A DNA stretch of 64,000 bases. Origin: Candidatus Dormiibacterota bacterium. GTDB taxonomy: Bacteria; Chloroflexota; Dormibacteria; Aeolococcales; Aeolococcaceae. Of the stretch, positions 41,861 to 50,874 are shown one piece after another. The first letter of the stretch is position 1, and each line of letters opens with the position of its first letter. The notes below the pieces were generated by a model, which was not told the origin of the DNA, searched no databases, and saw only the letters and a list, made by a program, of their open reading frames with translations. A program made the position numbers and the translations under genes. The DNA is taken from positions 1 through 64,000 of the forward strand of contig JAFARE010000016.1 in NCBI GenBank assembly GCA_019245575.1, read 5' to 3'.

Positions 41861-42784
41861 TCAGCCGCCGGTGAAGTGCCGCCAGGCGGCGGAACCGACC
41901 TTCACCAGCAAGGCGAGGAGGCCGAACACGATGCTGAGGATGATCACCGGCCCCTCCGCGCCCGGCGTCGCGAAGGTGTACACGGCGAGAAGTCCGGCAG
42001 TGAACAGCCCGATCACGCTCAGCGTGAGCAGTGTCACCGCCGCGCGCGTGGCTGCATCCAGCGCCGGTTGCTCGCGCAGTGTTTCGGCCACACTTGGCGA
42101 CAACGTTTGGACCGGGAAGAAGTGGCGGACCGCGGCGGCGCCGATGCGCAGCAGCGCGACCCCGGTGAAGGTCAACGCGGCGGTGACCGCCAGCGGCGCC
42201 ACCGCGCTCGGCGTGCTGAATGTGTACACGGCGAGGATGCCCGTGAGCAGGAGCATCACCAGCACCGACGAGAGGCCGAGCACCGTGAGCCACGTGACGG
42301 CGTCCCATGCCGGCAGCGTCACCTGGGGCAGGCGCAGCGCGGGCGCCGCCGCACCGAAGCCCGTTTCCTCGAGCAGCGACGCGAAGTACGTCGGCTGCGC
42401 GGTCAACCCCGACACGCGGGGCTGCAGACCGTACAGCTCTTGCTCGGGCGCGACCGCTGCGGCGGGAGCGAGCAGTCCGGGCTGCGGGCCGGGGAAAAGA
42501 CGGCGCTCTTCACGCCTGCCGTCGGGGAACACCAGCCGAAGCAGCCCGCACGTCTCGCAGTGCCAGGCGCGGATGGGGAGACCGCCGATCACCGGCCCGT
42601 AGTACGTGACCGTGCGCCGCTTGCCCTCGGGTCCCAGCGCGCCCTCGTAGTGCGCGAACTCATGGGCGAGGACACCCTCGACGGGAGCGGGGTGGTCGCA
42701 CTCCTCGGGCGTGGGCGGGACCACGGACGGCGCGCCGGCAACAGCCACGGGCCCCGATTGTAGGGCCGCGTCACCGGGCCTCAT
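41861..42784 (-). CDS. Zinc-ribbon membrane protein with internal duplication
   Basis: This 307-residue protein starts at the ATG overlapping the ispE stop by one base (TGATG). The N-terminal half is soluble and contains ECDHP and CETCGLLRL, a likely metal ribbon. The C-terminal half has four membrane helices arranged as a tandem repeat: each half carries LAVYTFxTP, then a helix, then GxAAxRHF. Function is unknown, and the overlaps on either side suggest co-expression with ispE and zwf. Confidence 0.65.
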   Translation of the reverse strand: MRPGDAALQSGPVAVAGAPSVVPPTPEECDHPAPVEGVLAHEFAHYEGALGPEGKRRTVTYYGPVIGGLPIRAWHCETCGLLRLVFPDGRREERRLFPGPQPGLLAPAAAVAPEQELYGLQPRVSGLTAQPTYFASLLEETGFGAAAPALRLPQVTLPAWDAVTWLTVLGLSSVLVMLLLTGILAVYTFSTPSAVAPLAVTAALTFTGVALLRIGAAAVRHFFPVQTLSPSVAETLREQPALDAATRAAVTLLTLSVIGLFTAGLLAVYTFATPGAEGPVIILSIVFGLLALLVKVGSAAWRHFTGG

Positions 42785-43665
42785 CACGGTGACGGATGCG
42801 AGAAGACGGTTCGACACGCCCGCGCGATGAAGCCCGCGCGCCCCGCCGCTGCAGCGAGCGCCTCAGCAGTCGCGCGGTCGCTGACGACAGCGAAGAGCGC
42901 GCCGCCGCTTCCGGTCATGTGCCACTCGTGCCGTGGAGACAGCGCGCGGACCTGCTCCATCGCCGCGGCGAGCCCTTCGGCGGCGCGGCGCGCCGCCGGC
43001 TCGAGCGCGCTGCCGAACATTCCGGAGTGCTCCGCAGGAGCGCCGAGCTGGTTCACCAGCTCGGCTACGCGCCGGCCATCGCTCATCTCGTCGGGCGCCA
43101 GAGCCGCAAACGCCGCGGCGGTCGAGCTCCGCCCGGCAACGGCGACGGCGACGTGGAGCGGCGCCACGCTCACAGGGGTGAGCAGCTCCCCACGGCCGCG
43201 CACACGCTGCGCGCAGTCTGCGAGGGCCACGGGCACGTCGCTGCCCAGCTCGAGCGCGATCCGTTGCAGATCGCCGTGCGCGATGTCGACGCCGTGGCGC
43301 CGCAGCAGCGTCGCGGTGGCGACAAGAGTCGTTGCGGCGTCGGCGCTGCCGCCGCCCATCCCGGCGGCGTGGGGAACGCGCTTGTCCAACCACAGCTGGG
43401 CACGATGGCGCCCGCCGCCGAGCTCCAGCAGAGCGCGCGCAGCACGCGCGGCGAGGTTGCTGCCGTCAACCGGGACGCCCGCCGACGCGGCGCCGGTGAC
43501 GCGCAGCTCCACCTCCACCTCGTCCGCCGGTTGCACCGACACGCCGACGACGTCGTGCCAATCGATGCGCACGATGACGCTGTCGATGTCGTGCATTCCA
43601 TCCTCGCGCCGTGCTACGACGTCGAGCGCGAGGTTGAGCTTCGCGTATGCCGGGAGGATCAGCAT
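42784..43665 (-). CDS. ispE: 4-diphosphocytidyl-2-C-methyl-D-erythritol kinase IspE
   Basis: This 293-residue GHMP kinase phosphorylates CDP-methylerythritol in the MEP isoprenoid pathway. The N-terminal motif PAYAKLNLALDVVARREDG is typical. The ATP-binding motif is PHAAGMGGGSADAATTL. The C-terminal GHMP motif is MTGSGGALFAVV. It is divergent from rpsT with a 94-base gap. Length and motifs are complete. Confidence 0.96.
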   Translation of the reverse strand: MLILPAYAKLNLALDVVARREDGMHDIDSVIVRIDWHDVVGVSVQPADEVEVELRVTGAASAGVPVDGSNLAARAARALLELGGGRHRAQLWLDKRVPHAAGMGGGSADAATTLVATATLLRRHGVDIAHGDLQRIALELGSDVPVALADCAQRVRGRGELLTPVSVAPLHVAVAVAGRSSTAAAFAALAPDEMSDGRRVAELVNQLGAPAEHSGMFGSALEPAARRAAEGLAAAMEQVRALSPRHEWHMTGSGGALFAVVSDRATAEALAAAAGRAGFIARACRTVFSHPSP

Positions 43666-43759
43666 TGGTGCGCTGATATACTGCGGCCTTCGCGCACCGG
43701 GATCGGTGCGTCCCCGTGCCGGGCGCTGCGTCCGGCGTCACGCACGAAAGGAATCATCT

Positions 43760-44209
43760 GTGGCCAACACGCGGTCTGCGCGCAGGCGCATACGCTCGAG
43801 CGAGCGCAAACGGCTCCGCAACCGGGCGGTGCGCTCGTCTGTGCGGACCAAGGTGACGAAGGCGCGGCGCGCGCTGCTCGGCGTGGGTGCCGCCGCAGAA
43901 ACGGAGCAGGATTTGCGCGCCGCGATCCGCTCCCTCGACAGAGCCGCCGAGAAGGGCATCCTGCACCGCAACAACGCGCGCCGCCGCAAGTCGCGTCTGG
44001 CGCGCATGGCTGCCCGTCTGGCCAGCGTGGCCCAGGGCGGCGAGAGCGAGCAGGCGGCGGCCCGTGCCGCAGCAGCAGGTGGCGCCAAGGGCCGCAGCAC
44101 AAAGCCCGCTGCACGGAAGGCCGCGGCCAAGCCGGCCGGCAAGGCGGCGGCCAAGGCGCCGGCTCCGCGGGCGGCAGCGGCCAAGAGCCCGCGCGCCAAG
44201 AAGGCTTAG
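43760..44209 (+). CDS. rpsT: Ribosomal protein bS20 with Ala/Lys-rich extension
   Basis: This 149-residue protein starts at a GTG with an AAAGGA ribosome site. Residues 1-90 are the S20 three-helix fold (ANTRSARRRIRSSERKR; AAEKGILHRNNARRRKSRL). Typical S20 is about 85-90 residues. Here a further ~55 residues of Ala/Lys/Pro-rich low complexity follow, resembling the basic tails of actinobacterial ribosomal and nucleoid proteins. Its stop overlaps that of holA on the other strand. Confidence 0.95.
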   Translation: MANTRSARRRIRSSERKRLRNRAVRSSVRTKVTKARRALLGVGAAAETEQDLRAAIRSLDRAAEKGILHRNNARRRKSRLARMAARLASVAQGGESEQAAARAAAAGGAKGRSTKPAARKAAAKPAGKAAAKAPAPRAAAAKSPRAKKA

Positions 44210-45195
44210 CGGCTCGCCGTCACCTCGCCGGCGGCGCGCAGGCCGATCAGCCGGAGCGCGTCGGCATCTCCGATCTCGCCCGCCTTGATCCGGCGATCGG
44301 CCTCGTGCAGAGCGTGCAGCCAGCCCGCCGCGACCGCCGGCGTCACGCGCGGCGCCTGGCGGGCGAGCCGCTCAGCGCGCCATTCCGGGATGCGCAGCGT
44401 CGCGGCGAGACCCGCGGGCGACCCCTTGAGGTGGATGTGCGACTGGGCCAGCATGAGGTCGCGCACCTGCCCGGCGAGGATGGAGAGCAGGTGCTGGCTG
44501 GACCGGCCCTCCGCCAGGAGACGCTCCAGCGTGGCGGCGCCCGCGGCGGGTGTGGCGCCGAGCAGCTGGTCGACCACGCCGTACATCTCCGCCGGCTCGT
44601 CGCCCGCCACCGCCGCGGCCACCTCGCCCGCGGTCAGCGCGCGCCCGCCGGCGAGGGCGGCGAGCTTGTCCAGCTCGCTGGACAATGCGCCGAGGTCGGA
44701 GCCGGCCGCGTGCAGGAGGTGGCGGTCCGATCCCGGTCCGAGGCGCAGGCCCCGCGCCGCGACCTCGGCGTCGAGCCAGGCCCTGACCTCCCGCGGCCGC
44801 AGCGCCGCGAAGTATTCGATGGCGCCTCCCAGCTCTCGAACGGCTGCCGGCACTGGATTCTGCGGGGCAACGCGCACGTGGGCCACCAGGCAGACGGACG
44901 TCGTCGGGGCGCGTTCTGCCAGCAGCGCCGCCAGATCCTCCGGCGGATCGGCTCCGCGGCGAGCGCCGCCGGCGAGCTGGGGCGGGTCCCGGACCAGGAT
45001 GGACCGCTCAGGGTCGAGCAGGGGCACCTCGGCCACGCTGCGCCGCAGGTCCAGGAGCCGGGCCGGCGCGTCAAACACCTCCACGTCGAGCTGCGCCGAC
45101 CTGGTTCGGGCGCGCCACGCGGCCGCGGCGCGGTCCACCAGGAAGCGCTCCTCGCCGTGGATCAACAGCAGCGGTGCGCTGTCCGTGCGGGGCAC
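44206..45195 (-). CDS. holA: DNA polymerase III delta subunit HolA
   Basis: This 329-residue clamp-loader subunit opens the beta clamp. The N-terminal AAA-like fold shows LLIHGEERFLVDRAAAAWRA and the DnaX-like strands (VFDAPARLLDL, SILVRDPP). The C-terminal collar region includes ATLERLLAEGRSSQHLLSILAGQVRDL. A GTG start is used. It follows comEC by 22 bases, the common comEA-comEC-holA order with rpsT opposite. Confidence 0.94.
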   Translation of the reverse strand: MPRTDSAPLLLIHGEERFLVDRAAAAWRARTRSAQLDVEVFDAPARLLDLRRSVAEVPLLDPERSILVRDPPQLAGGARRGADPPEDLAALLAERAPTTSVCLVAHVRVAPQNPVPAAVRELGGAIEYFAALRPREVRAWLDAEVAARGLRLGPGSDRHLLHAAGSDLGALSSELDKLAALAGGRALTAGEVAAAVAGDEPAEMYGVVDQLLGATPAAGAATLERLLAEGRSSQHLLSILAGQVRDLMLAQSHIHLKGSPAGLAATLRIPEWRAERLARQAPRVTPAVAAGWLHALHEADRRIKAGEIGDADALRLIGLRAAGEVTASR

Positions 45196-45217
45196 GCGGC
45201 GATTATGGGGAGCGACC

Positions 45218-47503
45218 TCAGGTCACCTCGCTGAGTCCGCCCTCGCCGCCTTCGAAGGCGAGGTCGCCGTCGCTGCCCGTGCGCAGCTCGTGGACCGAAA
45301 GCGCGGCCGGCGCCGCCGGGGATCCGCGCGCCAGGGGGATCGCCACGTCGTTCGGGGCCGCCTGGATCAGCAGGGCCGGTGACAGCGCCCCGCCCGGCGG
45401 GGCCACCACCACATCGGCCGCCAGGGCCCGGCCGTACATCGCCGCCAGGTCGTCCTGGTCGGCGGTGCCCGCGTTGCCGAGGACAAGCAGGCGCCCGGTG
45501 GGGTCGCCCACCTCGACTGCGCACGCTGCCGAGCCCGTCGTGGCTGAGCGATATGTCAGGCACCGCCAGGCGTCTCCGCCCCAGCGCCAGCTTCGCCCCG
45601 CCGAGGCGAGCACTTCCGCGCCCTGCTGCTGCAGGCCGGAGACGACCGCGGTCGCGCCCGGGGTCAGGTCGCCGGCGACGACCACGGTGCCGACGTCGTA
45701 GTGGCCGCTCAGCCCGGCGAGCCCGGCGGCCGCACGCTGCCCGGGGTCGGTCAGGACCACAAGCCCGATGCGGCGGGTGAACGGCGGGAGCACCCGGCCG
45801 AGGGCCTGCACCAGCGACGCGGGCGATGAGCCGCCGTCGACCAGCGCCTCCGAGCCGTCGGCCGTCTGCACGAGCACGGCGGGAGCCGAGCCGGTGTCGA
45901 GCACGGTGGCGCGCATCTTCCCTTCGGCACGGGACAGGCCGCAGGCCACAAGTCCGGTGACGGCGAGCGCGCCGGCTGCGCCCAGTGCCGCGCCGCGACG
46001 GGGCGTGGCAGCGCCCGGCGCGCTCCAGCGCCGGGCGGTAATCACGATCAGGATGAGCGAGCCGGCGCCGGCCAGCAGGGCCGCCGTCCAGGCGGGTGGC
46101 CACTGGCTGATCTGCACCGAGCTCGCGGGCACGGCCGTGAGCGCCCGCGAGAGCAGCACGACTGCGTCGGCGCCCAGGCCCGCCAGCTGGAGCGGCAGCC
46201 AGCCGAGGGGCGGTGCCACCGCGCCGAGCACCGCTCCGGCCCCGCCCACGACGATCAGCGCGGGGAGCGCAGGCAGGACGAGTGCGTTGGCGAGCGGCCC
46301 GACGACGGAGAGGACGCCGAAGGTGCCCGCCATCACAGGCGCGGTCGCGAGCTGCGCCGCGAGGGTGACCGCGAACGGCTCCGAGAAGAGCCGCGGCCCC
46401 GGGATCCGCCGCGCCAGCGGCCCAGCCAGGACGAGGATGCCGGCAGTGCCCACGAACGAGAGCTGAAAGCCCGCGTCCAGCGCCGCTGCTGGGTCGGCCA
46501 CGAGCATCACGGCCGCGACCAGGGCGAGCAGCGGCAGCGGGTCGACCCTGCGCCCATGAGAGCGAGCGAACATCGCCGTTCCCGCCATGAGCGCGCTTCG
46601 GATCGCGGCCGGTCCGGCGCCGCTCAAGACCACGTAGAACCCGGCCGAGAGAAGCGCGGCGGCCAGCTTCCGCCGCGGTGACCACGCCAGGACATCCCCC
46701 AGCGCGGCAACCAAGCCGAGCAGCATCACCACCTTCAGCCCGCTGACCACCACGATGTGGATGAGCCCGGCCTGCTGCAGGGGCGCGTGCACATCGGCCG
46801 CGAGTGGCTGATGGATGCCGAAGGCGATGCCGAGGACCAGGGGCGCGGCGGGCTCCGGCAGCAGCGCGTTCACCGTGGCCGTGAGCCGGGTCTGGACGCC
46901 GGCGACGAGGCGCGGCAGCGATGGGCCGCCCTGGCCGAGCACGCTCATCTGCGCCGATGCCGCCTCCACGGTGACGTCCTGGCGTTCCAGGGTGGCCTCC
47001 GACTGGGGACCCGGCCGGCCGCTGGGCGCGCGCAGCAGCGCCGCGTCGACCTCCACGCGGTCACCGGGGCTGACGGCGGGAAGGGCTGCACCGGTGACCA
47101 GGACCCCGCCGGTGACCGCGCCGTCCCAGTCGGGTGCGGCCAGCCGCTCGGCGTCGACGATCACGCCCGAGCTGCCGGTGAGCGTGCTGCGGACCGTGCC
47201 GGTAAGAGCCACGGGGCCGGAGCCCGTGTGGCTCCCGACGCGGTCCTGACGGGGCGCCGCCGCGTCAGCGCCGCGGGCCAGGCCGAGGAGCGCCGCCGCG
47301 GCAGCGACCAACACCAGTGCGACGCGGCCCTTCCTCGCCGCCGCCATCACCGCCGCCGCCGTCGCGGCCCCGAGCGCCGCGAGCAGAAGCTCGACGACGC
47401 CGACCGGCAGGCCGGACGCGAAGCCCAGGGCGCAGCCGGCGGCGAGCGCGCTGCAGGCGACCGCCGTCCAGCGCCCGGCGAGCGTCCCCGCCAGCCGGCT
47501 CAT
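45218..47503 (-). CDS. comEC: ComEC/Rec2 competence channel with inactive-looking hydrolase domain
   Basis: This 761-residue membrane protein forms the channel for DNA uptake. An N-terminal OB-like DUF4131 segment (SGPVALTGTVRSTLTG) precedes the Competence domain (about 220-490). The latter includes GIAFGIHQPL and the characteristic IVVVSGLKVVMLLGL, with about ten membrane helices. The C-terminal metallo-beta-lactamase-like domain (from about MRATVLDTGSAPAVLV) lacks the HxHxDH metal motif; the position reads VVLTDPGQRAAAGL. The ATG overlaps the comEA stop (ATGA). Confidence 0.93.
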   Translation of the reverse strand: MSRLAGTLAGRWTAVACSALAAGCALGFASGLPVGVVELLLAALGAATAAAVMAAARKGRVALVLVAAAAALLGLARGADAAAPRQDRVGSHTGSGPVALTGTVRSTLTGSSGVIVDAERLAAPDWDGAVTGGVLVTGAALPAVSPGDRVEVDAALLRAPSGRPGPQSEATLERQDVTVEAASAQMSVLGQGGPSLPRLVAGVQTRLTATVNALLPEPAAPLVLGIAFGIHQPLAADVHAPLQQAGLIHIVVVSGLKVVMLLGLVAALGDVLAWSPRRKLAAALLSAGFYVVLSGAGPAAIRSALMAGTAMFARSHGRRVDPLPLLALVAAVMLVADPAAALDAGFQLSFVGTAGILVLAGPLARRIPGPRLFSEPFAVTLAAQLATAPVMAGTFGVLSVVGPLANALVLPALPALIVVGGAGAVLGAVAPPLGWLPLQLAGLGADAVVLLSRALTAVPASSVQISQWPPAWTAALLAGAGSLILIVITARRWSAPGAATPRRGAALGAAGALAVTGLVACGLSRAEGKMRATVLDTGSAPAVLVQTADGSEALVDGGSSPASLVQALGRVLPPFTRRIGLVVLTDPGQRAAAGLAGLSGHYDVGTVVVAGDLTPGATAVVSGLQQQGAEVLASAGRSWRWGGDAWRCLTYRSATTGSAACAVEVGDPTGRLLVLGNAGTADQDDLAAMYGRALAADVVVAPPGGALSPALLIQAAPNDVAIPLARGSPAAPAALSVHELRTGSDGDLAFEGGEGGLSEVT

Positions 47504-48081
47504 TGCGCGGGCAGGACGACCCGGAGGTATGCGCGCAGGCCGGTGACCGTCGCGGTGTCCACGCCGAGGTCCGTGTGGAGCTGGCTCAGGGTCGTGAACG
47601 GCCCCCACTCCGTGCGGAACTGCACGATGGCGGCGCCGAGGCCGGGTGGCATCCCCGGCACCGCGTCGAGCTCGTCCTGGGCTGCGGCGTTGATGTCGAG
47701 CTTCAGCGCCGCCGCCCCGGTGCCCTTCCGAAATGGGACGTTCACCTGACGCCCGTCGTGCACCCGGGAGGCCAGGTTGGGGAGGTGGCCCGGGTCAGCC
47801 AGCGACGTGATGCCCCCCGCCGCGGCAATGGCGTCGGCAACCCTCGCGTCAGGGCTGAGCTGGTAGAGCCCGGGATGGGCCACCGCTCCACTGACGAACA
47901 CGAGCACGCCCGCGGCTGCCGGCGGATTGGCCGTCTCGGTGGTCAGCAGTGGCGCCGGTTGCGCCGCGCTGCCGCGGGTCAGGAACCAGCCGGCGCTTGA
48001 GGCAGCCAGCACCCCGGCGGCAGCGACCGCCATGGTGCGCCGGCCCGGTACACGAGACAGTCGTTCTGCGCTGACAAACAT
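47500..48081 (-). CDS. comEA: ComEA-type DNA-binding competence protein
   Basis: This 193-residue membrane-anchored protein has one N-terminal helix (about 17-38). A SLBB-like domain follows (VFVSGAVAHPGLYQLSPDAR). The C-terminal helix-hairpin-helix domain (LDINAAAQDELDAVPGMPP, then a second hairpin) binds double-stranded DNA at the cell surface. The ATG at 48081 is chosen because the transmembrane segment begins just after it. It overlaps comEC. Confidence 0.94.
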   Translation of the reverse strand: MFVSAERLSRVPGRRTMAVAAAGVLAASSAGWFLTRGSAAQPAPLLTTETANPPAAAGVLVFVSGAVAHPGLYQLSPDARVADAIAAAGGITSLADPGHLPNLASRVHDGRQVNVPFRKGTGAAALKLDINAAAQDELDAVPGMPPGLGAAIVQFRTEWGPFTTLSQLHTDLGVDTATVTGLRAYLRVVLPAQ

Positions 48082-48148
48082 GCAGGGCAGACGATACGCC
48101 CTCGAGCCAGGTGCATCAAGGCGCCCGGGACGGTGCCCGGGCGGACAG

Positions 48149-48649
48149 TCAGAGGCGGTAGCGTCGCTGGCCGTCGTCGCCGACCAGCGTCTGAGCACCC
48201 GCGCGCTCCGCCAGGAAGCGCACAGCCCGGCCCGACACCGGCGCGCCGGCCGCGGTGATCTCCTTGGCGATCTCCGAAGCCGTGGCGGTGCCCAGCTTCG
48301 CCAGGACGGCGCGCACAACCTCACTGGTGACGGAGGGCGGCGTCGCCCGGCCCTTGGCCGCCTTGCGCCGGCGCCGGCGCTGGGGCGCCGTCACGGCGCG
48401 CTTGCGGCCCCTGTTCGCGGGCAGGGCGCCGTTGCCCGACGCGGCCGAACCCGCTCGCTCGAACAGCGTGAGCGCCTCGCGCAGCTCCTTCCGCAGCGAC
48501 GCGTTCTCGGCGCGCAGCGAAGTCACCTCGCTGACAAGCGATTCGATGCGTGACACCAGCCGCTCGGCGGCCTGCAACACAGGCGACGACGGCGCGGCGC
48601 CACCACTGGGCTCATCCCTTCGCGGTGCGGCCGAACCCCATTCGGGCAT
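48149..48649 (-). CDS. Coiled-coil / basic linker / winged-helix protein, function unknown
   Basis: This 166-residue protein starts at the ATG at 48649, which has a GGGAGG ribosome site. Residues ~25-75 form a coiled coil (RIESLVSEVTSLRAENASLR). Then comes an Arg/Lys-rich stretch (QRRRRRKAAKGR). The last ~55 residues form a winged-helix-like domain (VTSEVVRAVLAKLG, ASEIAKEITAAG, GRAVRFLAERAGAQ). It looks like a DNA-binding regulator. A short palindrome TTGTC-T-GACAA at 48726-48736 lies upstream. Family not recognised. Confidence 0.65.
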   Translation of the reverse strand: MPEWGSAAPRRDEPSGGAAPSSPVLQAAERLVSRIESLVSEVTSLRAENASLRKELREALTLFERAGSAASGNGALPANRGRKRAVTAPQRRRRRKAAKGRATPPSVTSEVVRAVLAKLGTATASEIAKEITAAGAPVSGRAVRFLAERAGAQTLVGDDGQRRYRL

Positions 48650-48847
48650 CGCAACCTCCCGGCTTGTCGGCACACCGGCGCGCAGCGCAAAACGCCGAAC
48701 GCCGCTCGACGAAATGGTCCTCACATTGTCTGACAAGTCCAGGGTGAATGGCAATTCAACGCTGCACGTTTGCAGTTACGACGCGCACTCGTCACAGGCG
48801 CGGCGGGCAGCAATGGCGTGACGCGCGCACTACCATGGACACCGCTC

Positions 48848-48923
<76 letters not shown>

Positions 48924-48993
48924 CCCGCCCGACTGGCGTTACAGCCCCGTCGCGCGACGCCGCCGGCCGTCTGGCGTCGATAGGGTTGCATTC

Positions 48994-50313
48994 ATGCTCA
49001 CGGATGGACGCGCGCGCGCGATCGCGGCCGTCGCGGTGGCGATCCTGCTCGCTTACGCGCTGGTCTGGGCGCGCGTGCCGGCGCTCGACATCGGGCGGAG
49101 CGACTTCACCTCCACCTACGTCGGAGCCACGCTGCTCCGTGACGGGCAGCGCGACCACCTCTACGACGAGTCCGCGCAGAGCCCGCTGCATTCGCGATTG
49201 ATCGCGCCGGACACCGAGGGCAACCTGCCGTTCGTCGACGCTCCCCTGGCTGCGGCGCTGGCCGCGCCCGTGACGCTGCTGGGTCTGGACGCGGCGTATC
49301 GCGTCTGGGGTCTGCTGCAGCTGGCGCTGCTCATCGGTGCTGTGGTCGTCGCTGCCCGGGCCGCCCCCTGGCCGGTGGGCGCTGGACGTGGGACCCGCGT
49401 CGCCGCCTGCGCCATGGCGCTGGCCGGCGCAGGGACGCTCGTCGGCCTGCTCCAGGCGCAGTGGGGCGGCGTCAGCGCGTTTGGGCTGGCCCTCGCGTAT
49501 CACGAGTGGCGCCATGGCCGCGAGGCGAGGGGAGCAGCCGTGCTGGTCGCGGCAGCGGCCGTGGCCAAACCGCACCTGGCACTGGGCCTCCTCGCATTCA
49601 TGCTCGGCTGGGGCCGCCGTCGCATGATCCTCGGCGCCCTGGCCGCGGCGCTGGCGACGGGCGCGGCCACCCTGGCCGTGGCCGGCCCCGCCGGGCTGGC
49701 GCACTTCGTCACCTTCGCCGTGCAGTCCAACACGCGTTGGGAGCTGCGCACCTTCGTCAGCTTCGTCGGCATCCCCGGCTCGTTCCTCGGCAACAGCGGC
49801 GCCGCCCAGGTGGCAGGCGCCGTGGGCTCGGTGGTGGCGCTGGCGGGGGCGGTGTACCTCGGCCGCGTCGTTCGGCACCGGCGGGAGCGGCTGGAGCCGG
49901 CCCTGGCTGGAGCCGCGGTGCTGTCGATCCTCGCCGCGCCCCACGCGGGCATTCACGACCTCGTGCTCCTGGCGCCGGCCATGGTGTGGAGCGTCGCGTG
50001 GGCGTGGCCTGCCGGCGCAGCTGACGCCGAGACACGGCGCACCCTCGTCGTGACCGCCCTCTGGGCCGGCGTCACGCTCTCCGCTTTCGTCAGCCTCGGC
50101 GACAACGCGGCGACGCCGCCGGGCCAGCTCGTGCCCTGGGTGCTCGTCGTCGCTGCAGTGCTGGCGATTCGAGCGGCCCGCGCCGCGCGGCCGGCAGGGC
50201 ATCCGCTAACGTCGCGGCGCGATGCGGCAGCTGTGGGCGCCATGGCGCATGACGTACGTGGGCACGGCCGGCTCGGAGGCGCAGGACTGTTTTCTCTGCA
50301 GCGCCGCGGCTGA
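48994..50313 (+). CDS. GT87-like membrane glycosyltransferase (DUF2029)
   Basis: This protein of about 439 residues has ten or more membrane helices. The early loop GRSDFTSTYVGATLLRDGQ and HLYDESAQSPLH resemble the polyprenol-dependent GT87 mannosyltransferases. LLQAQWGGVSAFGLALAY is also typical of the family. It would add sugars from polyprenol donors on the outer side of the membrane. The final 30 residues overlap the HIT gene by 92 bases and are not membrane-like, so the frame may be extended past the functional end. Confidence 0.75.
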   Translation: MLTDGRARAIAAVAVAILLAYALVWARVPALDIGRSDFTSTYVGATLLRDGQRDHLYDESAQSPLHSRLIAPDTEGNLPFVDAPLAAALAAPVTLLGLDAAYRVWGLLQLALLIGAVVVAARAAPWPVGAGRGTRVAACAMALAGAGTLVGLLQAQWGGVSAFGLALAYHEWRHGREARGAAVLVAAAAVAKPHLALGLLAFMLGWGRRRMILGALAAALATGAATLAVAGPAGLAHFVTFAVQSNTRWELRTFVSFVGIPGSFLGNSGAAQVAGAVGSVVALAGAVYLGRVVRHRRERLEPALAGAAVLSILAAPHAGIHDLVLLAPAMVWSVAWAWPAGAADAETRRTLVVTALWAGVTLSAFVSLGDNAATPPGQLVPWVLVVAAVLAIRAARAARPAGHPLTSRRDAAAVGAMAHDVRGHGRLGGAGLFSLQRRG

Positions 50314-50710
50314 CGACAGCAGCGGGCTGACCGTCGAGCGCTACGCCCTCACGGTGTCGCTGCTCAATCGCTTCCCGTACAGCAGTGGTCATGTGATGGT
50401 GGCGCCGCGACGGCACGTGCCCGACATCACCGCGCTCACGGCCGACGAGGGCTCCGCGCTCTTCGGCGCGGCGCAGCGAGCCGTGCGCGCCATCGGCGGC
50501 GCGCTCAACCCCGACGGCTTCAACCTGGGCATCAACCACGGCCGGGCGGCGGGTGCGAGCGTGGAGCACGTGCACCTGCACGTCGTGCCGCGGTGGAGCG
50601 GCGACACGAACTTCATGCCCGTGCTGGCCGACACCAAGGTCCTGCCGGAGCACCTCGAATCGACCGCCCGCACGCTGCGCGCGGCGTTCGAAGCGCTCAG
50701 CCGGGACTGA
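50222..50710 (+). CDS. HIT-family hydrolase
   Basis: This 162-residue histidine-triad protein has the catalytic motif HVHLHVVPR (His-x-His-x-His). The N-terminal start MRQLWAPWRMTYV and FLCSAAADD are shared with AP4A phosphorylase-like/HIT proteins of actinobacteria. It hydrolyses or transfers nucleotide phosphates such as AP4A or AMP conjugates. Length is normal. The start overlaps the GT87 reading frame. Confidence 0.93.
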   Translation: MRQLWAPWRMTYVGTAGSEAQDCFLCSAAADDSSGLTVERYALTVSLLNRFPYSSGHVMVAPRRHVPDITALTADEGSALFGAAQRAVRAIGGALNPDGFNLGINHGRAAGASVEHVHLHVVPRWSGDTNFMPVLADTKVLPEHLESTARTLRAAFEALSRD

Positions 50711-50768
50711 CGCCGCCCGAAGCGAGGCGGCCGGGCCGCGGCGGGAAGCCGCTATAGTCCCTGGCCTT

Positions 50769-50861
50769 GTGGGTTCCGTGATCAAGAAGCGGCGCAAGAA
50801 GATGCGCAAGCACAAGCACAAGAAGATGCTCAAGAAGACGAGGTGGCAGCGCCGAGCCTAA
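50769..50861 (+). CDS. bS22 (AURKAIP1/COX24-type) mini ribosomal protein
   Basis: This 30-residue, extremely basic protein reads GSVIKKRRKKMRKHKHKKML and ends KKTRWQRRA from a GTG start. The pattern GSVIKKRRKxMxKxKxxKxLxxTRxQRR is that of the AURKAIP1/COX24 domain, described as bS22 in mycobacterial ribosomes. It is easily missed by gene finders. Two strong hairpins follow immediately. Confidence 0.85.
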   Translation: MGSVIKKRRKKMRKHKHKKMLKKTRWQRRA

Positions 50862-50874
50862 ACCCCGGAAGAGC

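Noticed and set aside
42796-45234. Plus-strand open frame spanning ispE, rpsT and holA
   Set aside because: It crosses three conserved genes in other frames and has shadow-frame composition.
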